From: JANMEX01 sp031422915
Lineage (GTDB): Bacteria; Pseudomonadota; Alphaproteobacteria; Rhizobiales; Rhizobiaceae
DNA length: 21,578 nt
Assembly (NCBI GenBank): GCA_031422915.1
Contig: JANPEK010000015.1
Coordinates: 1-21,578 of the forward strand
Direction: 5' to 3'
A model generated the notes under the pieces. It had not been told where the DNA came from. It was given only the letters and a program-made list of their open reading frames with translations, and did not search any database. How positions within the stretch are numbered: the first letter of the stretch is position 1; each line of letters begins with the position of its first letter. A program made the position numbers and the translations under genes. Shown here in pieces: positions 1 to 7,516 of the stretch.

Positions 1-8
1 CATGTGGC

Positions 9-217
9 GGGGGCGAAACAGGATCGACGAGGGCGTAAAAAGCGTGTTTTTGCTCGGCATTGTACCACCGTTATCGGGCTACTGAGTAGTTGCAAATGAC
101 AACTATGCGGAAGTACGTCTCGCTGCTTAACCGCAGTGTGACACTTCAAATCAAGCCCTGATTCTTCGCAGTCTCAGGCGGGGTTCGGAGGTACCTGGCA
201 ACAGAAACCTCCACTTC
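9..217 (+). ncRNA. ssrA: tmRNA coding piece (two-piece, permuted alphaproteobacterial ssrA)
   Basis: This is the mRNA-like half of transfer-messenger RNA, which rescues stalled ribosomes and adds a degradation tag. It opens with GGGGGCG at 9-15, the 5' acceptor strand, followed by AAACAGGATCGACG, the tmRNA counterpart of the D-arm region. The tag frame begins at the GCA resume codon at 92, preceded by GAGTAGTT. It reads ANDNYAEVRLAA and stops at TAA 128-130, a typical alphaproteobacterial tag ending in LAA. A hairpin with GGAGGT/ACCTCC arms near 196-216 probably belongs to the 3' part of this piece. No T-arm or CCA end follows, so the acceptor piece must lie upstream, outside the window. That is the order expected for the permuted gene (acceptor, spacer, coding piece). 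The mature 3' end is only approximate. sspB follows directly. Confidence 0.93.
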
Positions 218-335
218 TCCTATACAAACCAGCGTTAAAGCGTCTCAACTGCCTTTTCGCCTCACAATCCCGGTTTACGCCGTGACGAGTCCGGTCTATC
301 CCTGTCGGCAAGACGATTCACGCTGCAGGGGTCCC

Positions 336-893
336 ATGCCGCAAGACCTGATCCGTTATGACATCCTTGCGCAAGACGCATTGCGCGGCGTCATCCGCAA
401 GGTGATTTCGGAAGTGACGCGCACCGGTCTGCCCGGCAACCACCATTTCTTCATCACCTTTGTCACCGGCGCGCCCGGCGTGCGCATCTCATCAAGGCTT
501 CGCGAGAAGTACCCCGAGCAAATGACAATCGTCATCCAGCATCAATATTGGGATTTGGAAGTCTCTGATTCCGGCTTTGAAGTCACACTCTCTTTCAGCG
601 ACATTTCGGAAAAGCTGGTTATCCCGTTTGCGGCCATCCGTGGGTTCTATGATCCGTCCGTGAATTTTGAACTCGAGTTTGATGTGCGCAGCGGTGCGGC
701 CGAGGTTGAGAAGTCGGCCGACGACACAACGGTCGAATCCATTACCCACGAAGTCGTCAAGGCACCCGTGAAGCCTCGTCTCGCCAAGCCGAAGGCCGAC
801 AAACAAACGGCAAAGAAAGCGGAGTCAGGCGGCGCAGACGATGCCAAGCCATCGGCGGACGTTGTCTCGCTGGATTCATTCCGAAAGAAGTAA
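336..893 (+). CDS. sspB: SspB-alpha, ClpXP adaptor for ssrA-tagged proteins
   Basis: This is a 185-residue cytoplasmic adaptor of the SspB family (stringent starvation protein B, alpha type). It binds the tmRNA-encoded tag on rescued proteins and tethers them to the ClpX unfoldase. The N-terminal two thirds match the alpha SspB core, including the stretches IRYDILAQDALR, HHFFITFVTGAPGV and SFSDISEKLVIPFAAI. A Lys/Ala/Pro-rich linker follows and ends in VVSLDSFRKK. In this family the conserved C-terminal tail is thought to dock on ClpX. I chose ATG 336 because CAGGGG lies 5 nt upstream and the homologous part starts there. An in-frame GTG at 282 would add 18 residues unlike the family and has no ribosome site. 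The gene sits about 120 nt after the tmRNA coding piece, and its neighbours downstream are two small genes in the same direction. Confidence 0.93.
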   Translation: MPQDLIRYDILAQDALRGVIRKVISEVTRTGLPGNHHFFITFVTGAPGVRISSRLREKYPEQMTIVIQHQYWDLEVSDSGFEVTLSFSDISEKLVIPFAAIRGFYDPSVNFELEFDVRSGAAEVEKSADDTTVESITHEVVKAPVKPRLAKPKADKQTAKKAESGGADDAKPSADVVSLDSFRKK

Positions 894-908
894 TCCAAGA
901 GGTGGCCA

Positions 909-1097
909 ATGGGAGACATTGTGAACCTCCGCGTTGCCCGCAAGGCAAAAGCAAAAGCCACAAACGAATTGAACGCCGCCGCCAACCGCGCCAAATTCGG
1001 TGCACCAAAGTTTGAAACGAAGCTCACTGCATCCCGTCGCGAAGCTGACAAAAAGCATCTCGACGGCCACAAGCGCGATCGTCCGGATATCCCGTGA
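909..1097 (+). CDS. DUF4169 family small protein
   Basis: This small, highly basic protein of 62 residues resembles DUF4169, a family found beside sspB in many Hyphomicrobiales. The N-terminus GDIVNLRVARK and the central Ala/Lys/Arg-rich helix containing NRAKFGAPK are the family's recognisable parts. Function is unknown. The charge and predicted helix would allow nucleic-acid or ribosome contact, but that is a guess. ATG 909 is preceded by AAGAGG about 6 nt upstream. The gene begins 15 nt after sspB. Its TGA stop overlaps the GTG start of the next gene (GTGA), so the two are probably translationally coupled and all three genes likely share a transcript. Confidence 0.8.
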   Translation: MGDIVNLRVARKAKAKATNELNAAANRAKFGAPKFETKLTASRREADKKHLDGHKRDRPDIP

Positions 1098-1318
1098 GCG
1101 CCATCAAAAAACGCTCCGTTTCGCTGAGCGGCCACCGGACATCCTATTCGGTGGAGGACGAGTTTCTGAATATTCTGAGAGCAATGGCGGTTGCGCAGTC
1201 CATTCCGCTCGCCAAGTTGATCGCCCGAATTGATGCTGTTCGCGGTCGGGAAACCAATCTCTCTTCCGCGCTGCGCCTTGCCGCACTGGCGCATGTCAAG
1301 GCTTCCAATCCCGTTTGA
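1094..1318 (+). CDS. Ribbon-helix-helix domain protein (RHH_4 type)
   Basis: This 74-residue protein resembles the small ribbon-helix-helix family PF13467. A strand-like segment, KRSVSLSGHRTSYSV, would form the DNA-contacting ribbon. Helices follow around FLNILRAMAVAQSIPLAKLIARIDA and a conserved-looking NLSSALRLAAL. Such proteins usually bind DNA as dimers, but no target is known here and it may regulate its own cluster. The start is GTG 1094, overlapping the previous stop by 4 nt, so translation probably depends on the upstream gene. Its TGA lies only 9 nt from the convergent stop of the AsmA gene, with no clear terminator between. The sspB, DUF4169 and RHH order is one I recognise as recurrent in this order of bacteria. 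Confidence 0.8.
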   Translation: MSAIKKRSVSLSGHRTSYSVEDEFLNILRAMAVAQSIPLAKLIARIDAVRGRETNLSSALRLAALAHVKASNPV

Positions 1319-1327
1319 TTGCTTCAG

Positions 1328-4300
1328 TCAGGGTGTGATTTGCAAATCAAGTCTGGGAAGCGACGGGATCTTTTGGGCATCCGTGTCAACGCCGGGAAGA
1401 CTGTCAAAGCCGGCGTCCGGTTTGATATCCGGAGCAGTGAGTTTCAACGCCTTGGCGGCCTCTTCAGCTGCTTTCGCGGCTTGGTCTTGCGCAGCCGCCT
1501 CCGCCTCAGCCTTTGCCTTTGCTTCAGTCTCGGCCAGAGCCTTCGCAGCGGCCTCCGACGCTGCCTTCGCTTTTTCTTCAGCTTCCGCTTTGGCTTTCGC
1601 CTCCTCCTCCAGCCGCGCCTTTTCAGTCTCCCACTGCGCTCTGGCAAGTTCCCCTTGCCTGCGCCCGGCCTCGCGCAGCGCTTCTTCAAGCTTTAGCGCT
1701 CGTTCATCGCGGGCGGCATAAGCCAGTTGCAGCGTCCGCACATCGCGCCGCAGCCGCTGCTTCTCAATCAGCGCCGCTTGCATCGCCTCGACCCGCGCCT
1801 GCTCGCGCTCCAGTGCGCGCTGCGTCAGATACTGACCCATCGGCGCAGTGTCCGTCTCGAAACTCGTCACCGATACCGAATGAATCAGATGAAACGGCAC
1901 CACCGTTTCAGCCCCCGTCACCGCATCTTTTCCGGCATCGTAAGCAATCGTTCCATCAGCAGTCACCGAAGCGTCTGCCGCATCAGCTTCAATCTCTGCA
2001 GTCACCACCGCGCGCGCGCCAACCGCGCGGAACGACGGTATCTTAAGCTTGCCCCCCGCAGCCGTCCACGCCGCATCGACGTCGTTGAACGAAAACGCGC
2101 CAGTAAACACTTTGGCAGCAATCAGCGTTTTCACAACTGATTCACTTGGCGCAGCCTCTGATGCACCTGCATCCGCCATCAGCGCCGCAAATCCATCCGG
2201 GTTGATGCCCGCAATGGAACCGCCCCTCAGCGAGATGACACCCGAGCCGGTCAGTGCTGCCGCCAAAGCATCAGCGCTTTTGCCCGTCGCCGACAGACTG
2301 CCGGAAATATCTGTTGCGCCACTCACCGCTTGCTGTCCAACCAGCTGCTCAACCCGCGCACCCTTCACCACAAAGTCGCCGCGCACAGAACCGTCGCCGC
2401 CACTGTTGCTGGCATCAAAATTGCCGGTGACTGTGCCTTCCGCCAGACTTGTTTCGAGCCCCTCAAGCCGCACGCTGTTTGACTGCATGGTCAGCACAGT
2501 CTTTGCCGCGCCACCTATCCCCAGTGGTCCAAGCCAAATGCTATCCGCAGAAAGCGCGATCCGGCCATCGACCGGCACGAGCGGCTGCGTCGCGAATGGC
2601 AGTGCAGCACCCTCGGCAATCGCCGAAAATGTGCCCGGCCCCATCAGGTTTTCAAGCAGCCATGTTGTGTCGAGATAGTTGAGCGCCAGCGTGCCATCCA
2701 TCCGGTTGCGCTCGGCTGTCGTTATAGCCAGATCCCCCTTCGCCTTGATGTCGGCAACACTGGCATCCAGCGCCGACAAAGCAAAGCCTGCGTCAATCTT
2801 GCGCAAATCAGCGGAAAAACTCACAGGCGTTCCAAGTCCCGTGCCCGGAAACGCCAGTCCGACGGCCATCAGATACGGGTCGAGATCATTCGAGATCAGC
2901 CCCACCTTGCCATCAAACGCATCCATGTTGGCCGTTCCCGCCAGCGTCGCAGATGTGCCGTCGGCAGAATAGACCGTATCGATCAACAGCCCAGTCATTA
3001 AACTGCCGTTGGCCGTGAGCTCCAGCGTCGCCGGCCCGGGTGCACCAAGAGGAACCAGCGACACGCCGGCCATCGTCAGAAAATTCAACGGCTCGTCTTG
3101 GCTGATGCTCGCCTGCCACGACCCGGCAAGCGCTGCCACATCGCTGAGCGCTCCCTTGGAATTTCCCGAGAACGACGCCTCTCCGCTCGCCGCCTTGATC
3201 GTGCCGCTCAACGACCACGCCCGCTTGTCACCGTCCTGCGCCGTCGACGACACAATCGACATCTGCATGTCATCAAGCAGCCCGGGTGTCGCCGCAATGC
3301 GCTCGTCAAAAGTCGCAAGTCCCGGCACCGCACCAAACCGCTCTGCCAGCATCGAGATGAACTCAGCGCCGTCCACACTCACCACCGATGCATCCAGCGA
3401 GGCTGCGGTCTGCTCCGGAAAGCCGGTCACAGTGCCAGTCGCCGACAATGAGGCTCCCGCCAATTGCGTGATCATCAGGCGGTCAATGTCAGCGCGGTCC
3501 TGCTTCAGCCGCACGCTGAGGCCCAGCGCTTGCGCCTCCACATCGCCTGCGCTCACCGGCCCGACATCCAGCGCAAGCGTCAGATCATGCCCGCCAAGCC
3601 TGTTGCCGCCGGTGTTGGAAATCACCCCCGCCGCCATCGCGCTCAGCGCATCAAGGTCAAACGCCCCACCCTTCAGCGCCAGTTCCAGCACAGGCCGTGC
3701 ACCATCCACGCGCCGCACCGCCGAACCCTTCAGACTCGCCGCGCCGATTGCCACTTCCAGATTGCTCAGCCGCTGAACCGTGGGATCAAGCTCAACATCA
3801 GCAGAAAAGCCAGCCGCCGTGAGTTTGCGGATCGCCGGATCGACTTCTCCAGTCAGCCAGTTGGAAAGGCCGGCTGGCTGGTTCGACGCCACAAGCAGTT
3901 TGCCGGTGAACCCGAATTCCTCGCCGCGCGACAGCAATCCATCCGCCTCAAGCCTGGTGCGCCCCGGCAGCGTCGCCCGGAGCCCGCGCACCCGCCACGC
4001 CTCGCCCTCCGGTACCGCACTGAAAGCCACTTCGCGGATCGTCGTATCACCGGCAACAACCGCTGGCAGATTGACGGAGAGCACCCCCGGCATGGAAGGC
4101 ACAGGAACCAGATCAACAAACGACCGGAACGCCGCCACGCGCTCCGCCACACCGGAACCAACCGTCACCTTGTCGCGCTTGTCGTTGAAGGTAACCTGCG
4201 TGCCATCAACCGTCAGATCAAATCGCGGCTCGGTCCCGAATGTTACAGCGCCCTTGCCGTTGGCCACATAGAGGTCGTCCTTGTCGCCGGTTTCCAGACG

Positions 4301-5155
4301 GAATTCAGCCAGCGTCAACGCCCCCGGTTTCAGTTCAAACAGGCCCGAAACGTTGAACGCCTCGCCGTCCGCCGCCGCCTTCCCGTCGCCATCCCGCAAC
4401 GCCGGCGCAGCCGGATCAATCAACGACGCAGGCCGGAGTCCGAACGTTCCGTTGTAACTCAACTTTCCACCATCCGAGCGCGCAATGCCATCCGCCTCAA
4501 TAGCCACGGCCCGCGCGGTCGGAAATATTTGCATCCGCAGCGCCAACCCGCCGTCTTCGCCCGCTTGGCCGGTCGATCCCTGAAGTGTCATCGGCTCGCC
4601 GTCAGCCAGAACCTTGGCATTGACCCGCCAAGGTCCCGTCAACGCCCGCGCCGAAACCGTCGCGTCGGAAATGTCGATGAAATGCCGCGCGCCAGTCGCT
4701 TCGTCATTGATCTCGATCTGACCGCCCTCGACCACCAGATTTTCAATCCGCACCTGGCGTGGGTCAAACGGCGACTCCGGCCGCAGCGCCCAGTCAATAG
4801 CCCCGTCCGCACCGATGGTCACAACACCGTGCGGATTGGTCACCCGCATGTCAAAAATCAGCACTTCGCCGGAGAGAAACGGCGCAAGCTCAGCGCCCAT
4901 CGAAAACCGGTCCATGGTCAGCACCGGCCTTGCCATGTCCTCGCCAACCCGCACATCCTCAAATGTCACGGAAGGAAACGGCAACAGCCGCGCCGAAGCC
5001 GCCCCCGCAACGCTCAACGGCCGCCCGAGTATTTTCGACGCCTCGGCTTCAAACTGCGCACGGTAATTCGTCCAATCGACAAACAAAGGCGCCACCAGCG
5101 CCGCCGTGAGCACCAGCACCAGAAACCCGCCAAAAATGACAAACAAACGTGCCAG
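1328..5155 (-). CDS. AsmA family protein with C-terminal coiled-coil tail
   Basis: This is a very long AsmA-family protein of about 1,275 residues. The family is anchored in the inner membrane by an N-terminal helix and reaches into the periplasm; relatives are implicated in phospholipid transport between membranes and in outer-membrane integrity. Residues about 5-25 form the anchor, followed by DWTNYRAQFEAEASKILGRPL and LLPFPSVTFEDVRVG, which are classic AsmA N-terminal features. The middle is a long run of beta-rich repeats. From about residue 1100 to 1240 it turns into an Ala/Glu/Lys/Arg-rich coiled coil, then a short Pro/Asp tail. The start is unusual. Computer-style calling would give TTG 5146, but GGGAGG (5161-5166) sits 5 nt before an in-frame CTG at 5155, giving an N-terminus (M)ARLFVIFGG like its homologs. 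A stop immediately precedes that CTG. The D-lactate dehydrogenase gene ends about 96 nt upstream in the same direction. Confidence 0.9.
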   Translation of the reverse strand: MARLFVIFGGFLVLVLTAALVAPLFVDWTNYRAQFEAEASKILGRPLSVAGAASARLLPFPSVTFEDVRVGEDMARPVLTMDRFSMGAELAPFLSGEVLIFDMRVTNPHGVVTIGADGAIDWALRPESPFDPRQVRIENLVVEGGQIEINDEATGARHFIDISDATVSARALTGPWRVNAKVLADGEPMTLQGSTGQAGEDGGLALRMQIFPTARAVAIEADGIARSDGGKLSYNGTFGLRPASLIDPAAPALRDGDGKAAADGEAFNVSGLFELKPGALTLAEFRLETGDKDDLYVANGKGAVTFGTEPRFDLTVDGTQVTFNDKRDKVTVGSGVAERVAAFRSFVDLVPVPSMPGVLSVNLPAVVAGDTTIREVAFSAVPEGEAWRVRGLRATLPGRTRLEADGLLSRGEEFGFTGKLLVASNQPAGLSNWLTGEVDPAIRKLTAAGFSADVELDPTVQRLSNLEVAIGAASLKGSAVRRVDGARPVLELALKGGAFDLDALSAMAAGVISNTGGNRLGGHDLTLALDVGPVSAGDVEAQALGLSVRLKQDRADIDRLMITQLAGASLSATGTVTGFPEQTAASLDASVVSVDGAEFISMLAERFGAVPGLATFDERIAATPGLLDDMQMSIVSSTAQDGDKRAWSLSGTIKAASGEASFSGNSKGALSDVAALAGSWQASISQDEPLNFLTMAGVSLVPLGAPGPATLELTANGSLMTGLLIDTVYSADGTSATLAGTANMDAFDGKVGLISNDLDPYLMAVGLAFPGTGLGTPVSFSADLRKIDAGFALSALDASVADIKAKGDLAITTAERNRMDGTLALNYLDTTWLLENLMGPGTFSAIAEGAALPFATQPLVPVDGRIALSADSIWLGPLGIGGAAKTVLTMQSNSVRLEGLETSLAEGTVTGNFDASNSGGDGSVRGDFVVKGARVEQLVGQQAVSGATDISGSLSATGKSADALAAALTGSGVISLRGGSIAGINPDGFAALMADAGASEAAPSESVVKTLIAAKVFTGAFSFNDVDAAWTAAGGKLKIPSFRAVGARAVVTAEIEADAADASVTADGTIAYDAGKDAVTGAETVVPFHLIHSVSVTSFETDTAPMGQYLTQRALEREQARVEAMQAALIEKQRLRRDVRTLQLAYAARDERALKLEEALREAGRRQGELARAQWETEKARLEEEAKAKAEAEEKAKAASEAAAKALAETEAKAKAEAEAAAQDQAAKAAEEAAKALKLTAPDIKPDAGFDSLPGVDTDAQKIPSLPRLDLQITP

Positions 5156-5160
5156 TCAAA

Positions 5161-5166
5161 CCTCCC
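5161..5166 (-). promoter_or_regulatory. Shine-Dalgarno of the AsmA gene, supporting a CTG start
   Basis: On the minus strand GGGAGG lies 5 nt before CTG 5155-5153 and 14 nt before TTG 5146-5144. An in-frame TGA occupies 5158-5156, so no longer start is possible. The spacing favours the rare CTG codon as the initiator. Confidence 0.55.
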
Positions 5167-5251
5167 AAACCCTGAGCACCACAAGAGGCAAGAGCACAGG
5201 GTGCGTCAAGACAATGATGGTCACGCTTGGCACAAACAAGGCGGTGTTCTT

Positions 5252-6658
5252 CTACAGGAAGAGTTTCCCCGGATTCATGATCCCCAGCGGGTCCAACGCC
5301 TGCTTCACCGCCATCATCACATCCACCGCTTCGCCCAGCTCCTCGCGCAGAAACCCGCGCTTGCCTTGGCCGATGCCGTGCTCGCCGGTGCAGGTGCCAT
5401 CCATCGACAGTGCCCGCGCGTTGAGCCGCGCCACAAAGCCTTCCGCCGCCGCGATTTCTGCGGGGTTGGCTGTGTCCAAGAGGATCAGCACATGGAAATT
5501 GCCGTCGCCTGCATGGCCGACAATCGGCGCGACCAGCCCGCTGTCCGCAATATCGGCCTCCGTCTGCGCCACACATTCCGCCAGCCGCGAGATCGGCACG
5601 CACACGTCGGTCGAAATCCCCTGCGCGCCCGGGCGCAGCGTCAGCGCTGCCCAATAGGCGTCATGCCGCGCCTTCCACAGCTTGAGCCGCTCGTCATTGT
5701 TCGAGGTCCAGTTGAACGGCCCGCCGCCAAACTCGCCCGCAATTTCGCCAAATCCTTGTGCCTGCTCGGCGACAGAAGCATCCGAACCATGAAACTCGAC
5801 GAACAGGCACGGCCCTTCCGGATAATTCAGCCCCGAATGCAGATTCATGGCCTTCATCTGCAGGCCATTCACCAATTCAATCCGCGCCACCGGAATACCC
5901 GACTGGATCGTCGCAATCACCGCGTTGCAGGCATCCTCAAGCGAAGGAAACGGGCAAACCCCGCCCGAAATCGCCGCCGGTATGCCCGCAAGTTTCAGCG
6001 TCAGTTCGGTGATGACGCCGAGCGTTCCCTCCGACCCGACAAACAGCCGCGTCAGGTCATAGCCCGCCGACGTCTTCTTCACCCGCCGCGCCGTCGTGAT
6101 CAGCCGCCCGTCTGCCGTCACGCATTTCAGCGCCAGCACAGTCTCCCGCATCGTGCCGTAGCGCACCGCATTGGTGCCCGAAGCCCGCGTCGAAGCCATG
6201 CCGCCAAGCGATGCGTTTGCCCCCGGATCAATCGGGAAAAACAGGCCCGTAGCCCGCAAATGCTCGTTCAAGGCTTGACGCGTCACGCCCGGCTCCACCA
6301 CGCAGTCCAGATCCTCGGCATTGACCGCCAGCACCCTGTCCATCCGTGACAAATCCAGCGAAATCCCGCCCGCCGGCGCGTTCACATGGCCCTCCAGCGA
6401 CGTCCCCGTGCCAAACGGAATGAGCGGAACCCGGTGCGCCGCGCAGACCCGCACCACCTCCTGAACATCGTCAACTGACCCCGCAAACACCACCGCGTCC
6501 GGCGGCTGGTTCGGGATATATGTCGTCGTGTGCGCATGCTGACGGCGGATATCCGCCCCCGTCTGGCAATGCGGCCCGAACCGCTGCTTGAGAATGCCAA
6601 GCGCGGCAGCTATCCCCTGTTCGTTGCGCGGCAGCAGCAAAATGTCCGAAAGCGACAT
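5252..6658 (-). CDS. dld: FAD-binding D-lactate dehydrogenase (LDHD / GlcD family)
   Basis: This 468-residue flavoenzyme oxidises D-lactate or a related D-2-hydroxy acid to the keto acid and passes electrons to a cytochrome or the quinone pool. The N-terminal PCMH-type FAD domain contains PFGTGTSLEGH (residues 81-91), DPGANASLGG and ASGTNAVRYGTMRE. SAGYDLTRLFVGSEGTLG follows, matching LDHD closely. The C-terminal oxidase domain has GHAGDGNFH (381-389), a metal and substrate site, then GTCTGEHGIGQGKR, and it ends MNPGKLFL, as complete family members do. Length is normal and there is no signal peptide. ATG 6658 has CGGGA about 8 nt upstream. The gene is divergent from the thioesterase and points toward the AsmA gene. 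A glycolate-oxidase subunit is less likely, because the single chain matches LDHD throughout and no glcE/glcF neighbours exist. Confidence 0.88.
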   Translation of the reverse strand: MSLSDILLLPRNEQGIAAALGILKQRFGPHCQTGADIRRQHAHTTTYIPNQPPDAVVFAGSVDDVQEVVRVCAAHRVPLIPFGTGTSLEGHVNAPAGGISLDLSRMDRVLAVNAEDLDCVVEPGVTRQALNEHLRATGLFFPIDPGANASLGGMASTRASGTNAVRYGTMRETVLALKCVTADGRLITTARRVKKTSAGYDLTRLFVGSEGTLGVITELTLKLAGIPAAISGGVCPFPSLEDACNAVIATIQSGIPVARIELVNGLQMKAMNLHSGLNYPEGPCLFVEFHGSDASVAEQAQGFGEIAGEFGGGPFNWTSNNDERLKLWKARHDAYWAALTLRPGAQGISTDVCVPISRLAECVAQTEADIADSGLVAPIVGHAGDGNFHVLILLDTANPAEIAAAEGFVARLNARALSMDGTCTGEHGIGQGKRGFLREELGEAVDVMMAVKQALDPLGIMNPGKLFL

Positions 6659-6754
6659 GAAACGGTCCCGTTGAAGGCGGCGCGTGGCTTGCGCGGCAAA
6701 TCAGTCAAGCTACTCTGGCGTCAGCAACCGCCAATGTCCACAACGGGAACCATC

Positions 6755-7234
6755 ATGCCAGACACCACCCCGCTCCGCTCGCCGCTCATGCTCGTCGAAC
6801 CGCAATGGACCGATTACAACGGCCACCTCAACATGGCCTACTACAACGTCCTCTTCGACCGCGCCAACGACCATGCGCTGGCGAGCCTCGGCATCAATCT
6901 CGACTACGTACAGACCCGCAAACTCACCATCTACACCGCCGAAGCGCACGTCTCATACATCCGCGAACTGCACCAGAACCAACAGGTCTACGCCACCTTC
7001 CAAATTATCGACCACGACCAAAAGCGCCTGCATGTCTTCCAGCAGCTCCACCACGAAGACGGCTGGCTGGCTGCCACATCCGAAGTCCTGTCGCTGCACA
7101 TTGACATGGGCGGCCCGAAGGTTGCGCCGTTTCCGGAGGACATCATGGCCAACGTGCAGGCGATGGCGGCGGAGCATGCGGATTTGCCAAGACCGGAGCG
7201 GGTCGGGCGGTCGATCGGGATCAGGCGGAAGTAG
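6755..7234 (+). CDS. Hot-dog fold acyl-CoA thioesterase family protein
   Basis: This protein of about 159 residues belongs to the 4-hydroxybenzoyl-CoA thioesterase-like hot-dog family, which hydrolyses acyl-CoA thioesters. The diagnostic opening is VEPQWTDYNGHLNMAYYNVLFDRA, with the Asp-Tyr-Asn-Gly-His motif that carries the catalytic Asp. Strand segments KLTIYTAEAHVSYIREL and QQVYATFQIIDHDQKRLHVF follow, and then SEVLSLHIDM, which ends the fold. Substrate is unknown. ATG 6755 has GGGA 7 nt upstream; ATG 6734 in the same frame is possible and would add 7 residues. The gene is divergent from dld over a 96-nt gap. A decayed partial copy of its 3' portion lies at 7945-8078, beyond the vapBC pair. 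Confidence 0.82.
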   Translation: MPDTTPLRSPLMLVEPQWTDYNGHLNMAYYNVLFDRANDHALASLGINLDYVQTRKLTIYTAEAHVSYIRELHQNQQVYATFQIIDHDQKRLHVFQQLHHEDGWLAATSEVLSLHIDMGGPKVAPFPEDIMANVQAMAAEHADLPRPERVGRSIGIRRK

Positions 7235-7278
7235 CACGCTTTCAATTCGAACTGCGTTGTGCTATTTCTTACTGAAAA

Positions 7279-7290
7279 TTGATCGATCAA
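7279..7290. promoter_or_regulatory. Palindrome upstream of vapB, candidate autoregulatory operator
   Basis: TTGATCGATCAA is a perfect 12-nt palindrome ending 13 nt before the antitoxin start codon. AbrB-fold antitoxins typically repress their own operon by binding such inverted repeats, alone or with the toxin. The position fits an operator near the promoter; binding is inferred. Confidence 0.4.
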
Positions 7291-7303
7291 CATGAGGAAA
7301 GAG

Positions 7304-7516
7304 ATGGCTGACACAGCAACACTCTCGGAGAAGTTCCAAATTTCAATTCCAAAGGCGATTCGCAGTGATGCGAAGTGGGCCGCTGGTCAGAAGTTCGTCT
7401 TTATCCCCAAGGGAAAGGGTGTCTTGCTGATGCCTGTGCCCGAATTCGAATCTTTGGTCGGGATGGCCAAAGGCGCGGACGTGACAGATTACCGCGACCG
7501 TAACGACCGCTATTGA
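7304..7516 (+). CDS. vapB: SpoVT/AbrB-fold antitoxin (VapB type)
   Basis: This is a 70-residue antitoxin with a swapped-hairpin AbrB DNA-binding domain. The sequence LSEKFQISIPKAIRSDAKWAAGQKF matches the MazE/SpoVT-AbrB pattern (strand, then IPKxIR, then a Gly turn), and a second strand, GVLLMPV, follows. The C-terminal half, with LVGMAKGADVTDYRDRNDRY, is the acidic and flexible part that would wrap the toxin. I chose ATG 7304 because GAGGA stands 5 nt upstream; ATG 7292 is in frame but has no ribosome site. The TGA stop overlaps the toxin ATG by one base (TGATG), so the pair is translationally coupled. Base composition is lower in GC than the neighbouring housekeeping genes, consistent with acquisition. 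Confidence 0.85.
   Translation: MADTATLSEKFQISIPKAIRSDAKWAAGQKFVFIPKGKGVLLMPVPEFESLVGMAKGADVTDYRDRNDRY

Noticed and set aside
282..335. An 18-residue N-terminal extension of SspB from GTG 282
   Set aside because: The added residues do not resemble SspB and there is no ribosome site; ATG 336 has one.
1319..1327. Possible terminator between the RHH gene and the convergent AsmA gene
   Set aside because: Only 9 nt separate the stops and no hairpin with a T-run is visible around them.
3464..6349. A 961-codon open frame on the + strand opposite the AsmA and D-lactate dehydrogenase genes
   Set aside because: It is antisense to two clearly homologous genes, its product is dominated by Arg, His, Gln and Pro as expected from a reversed GC-rich frame, and it crosses the junction between two unrelated genes. 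It is a shadow frame.
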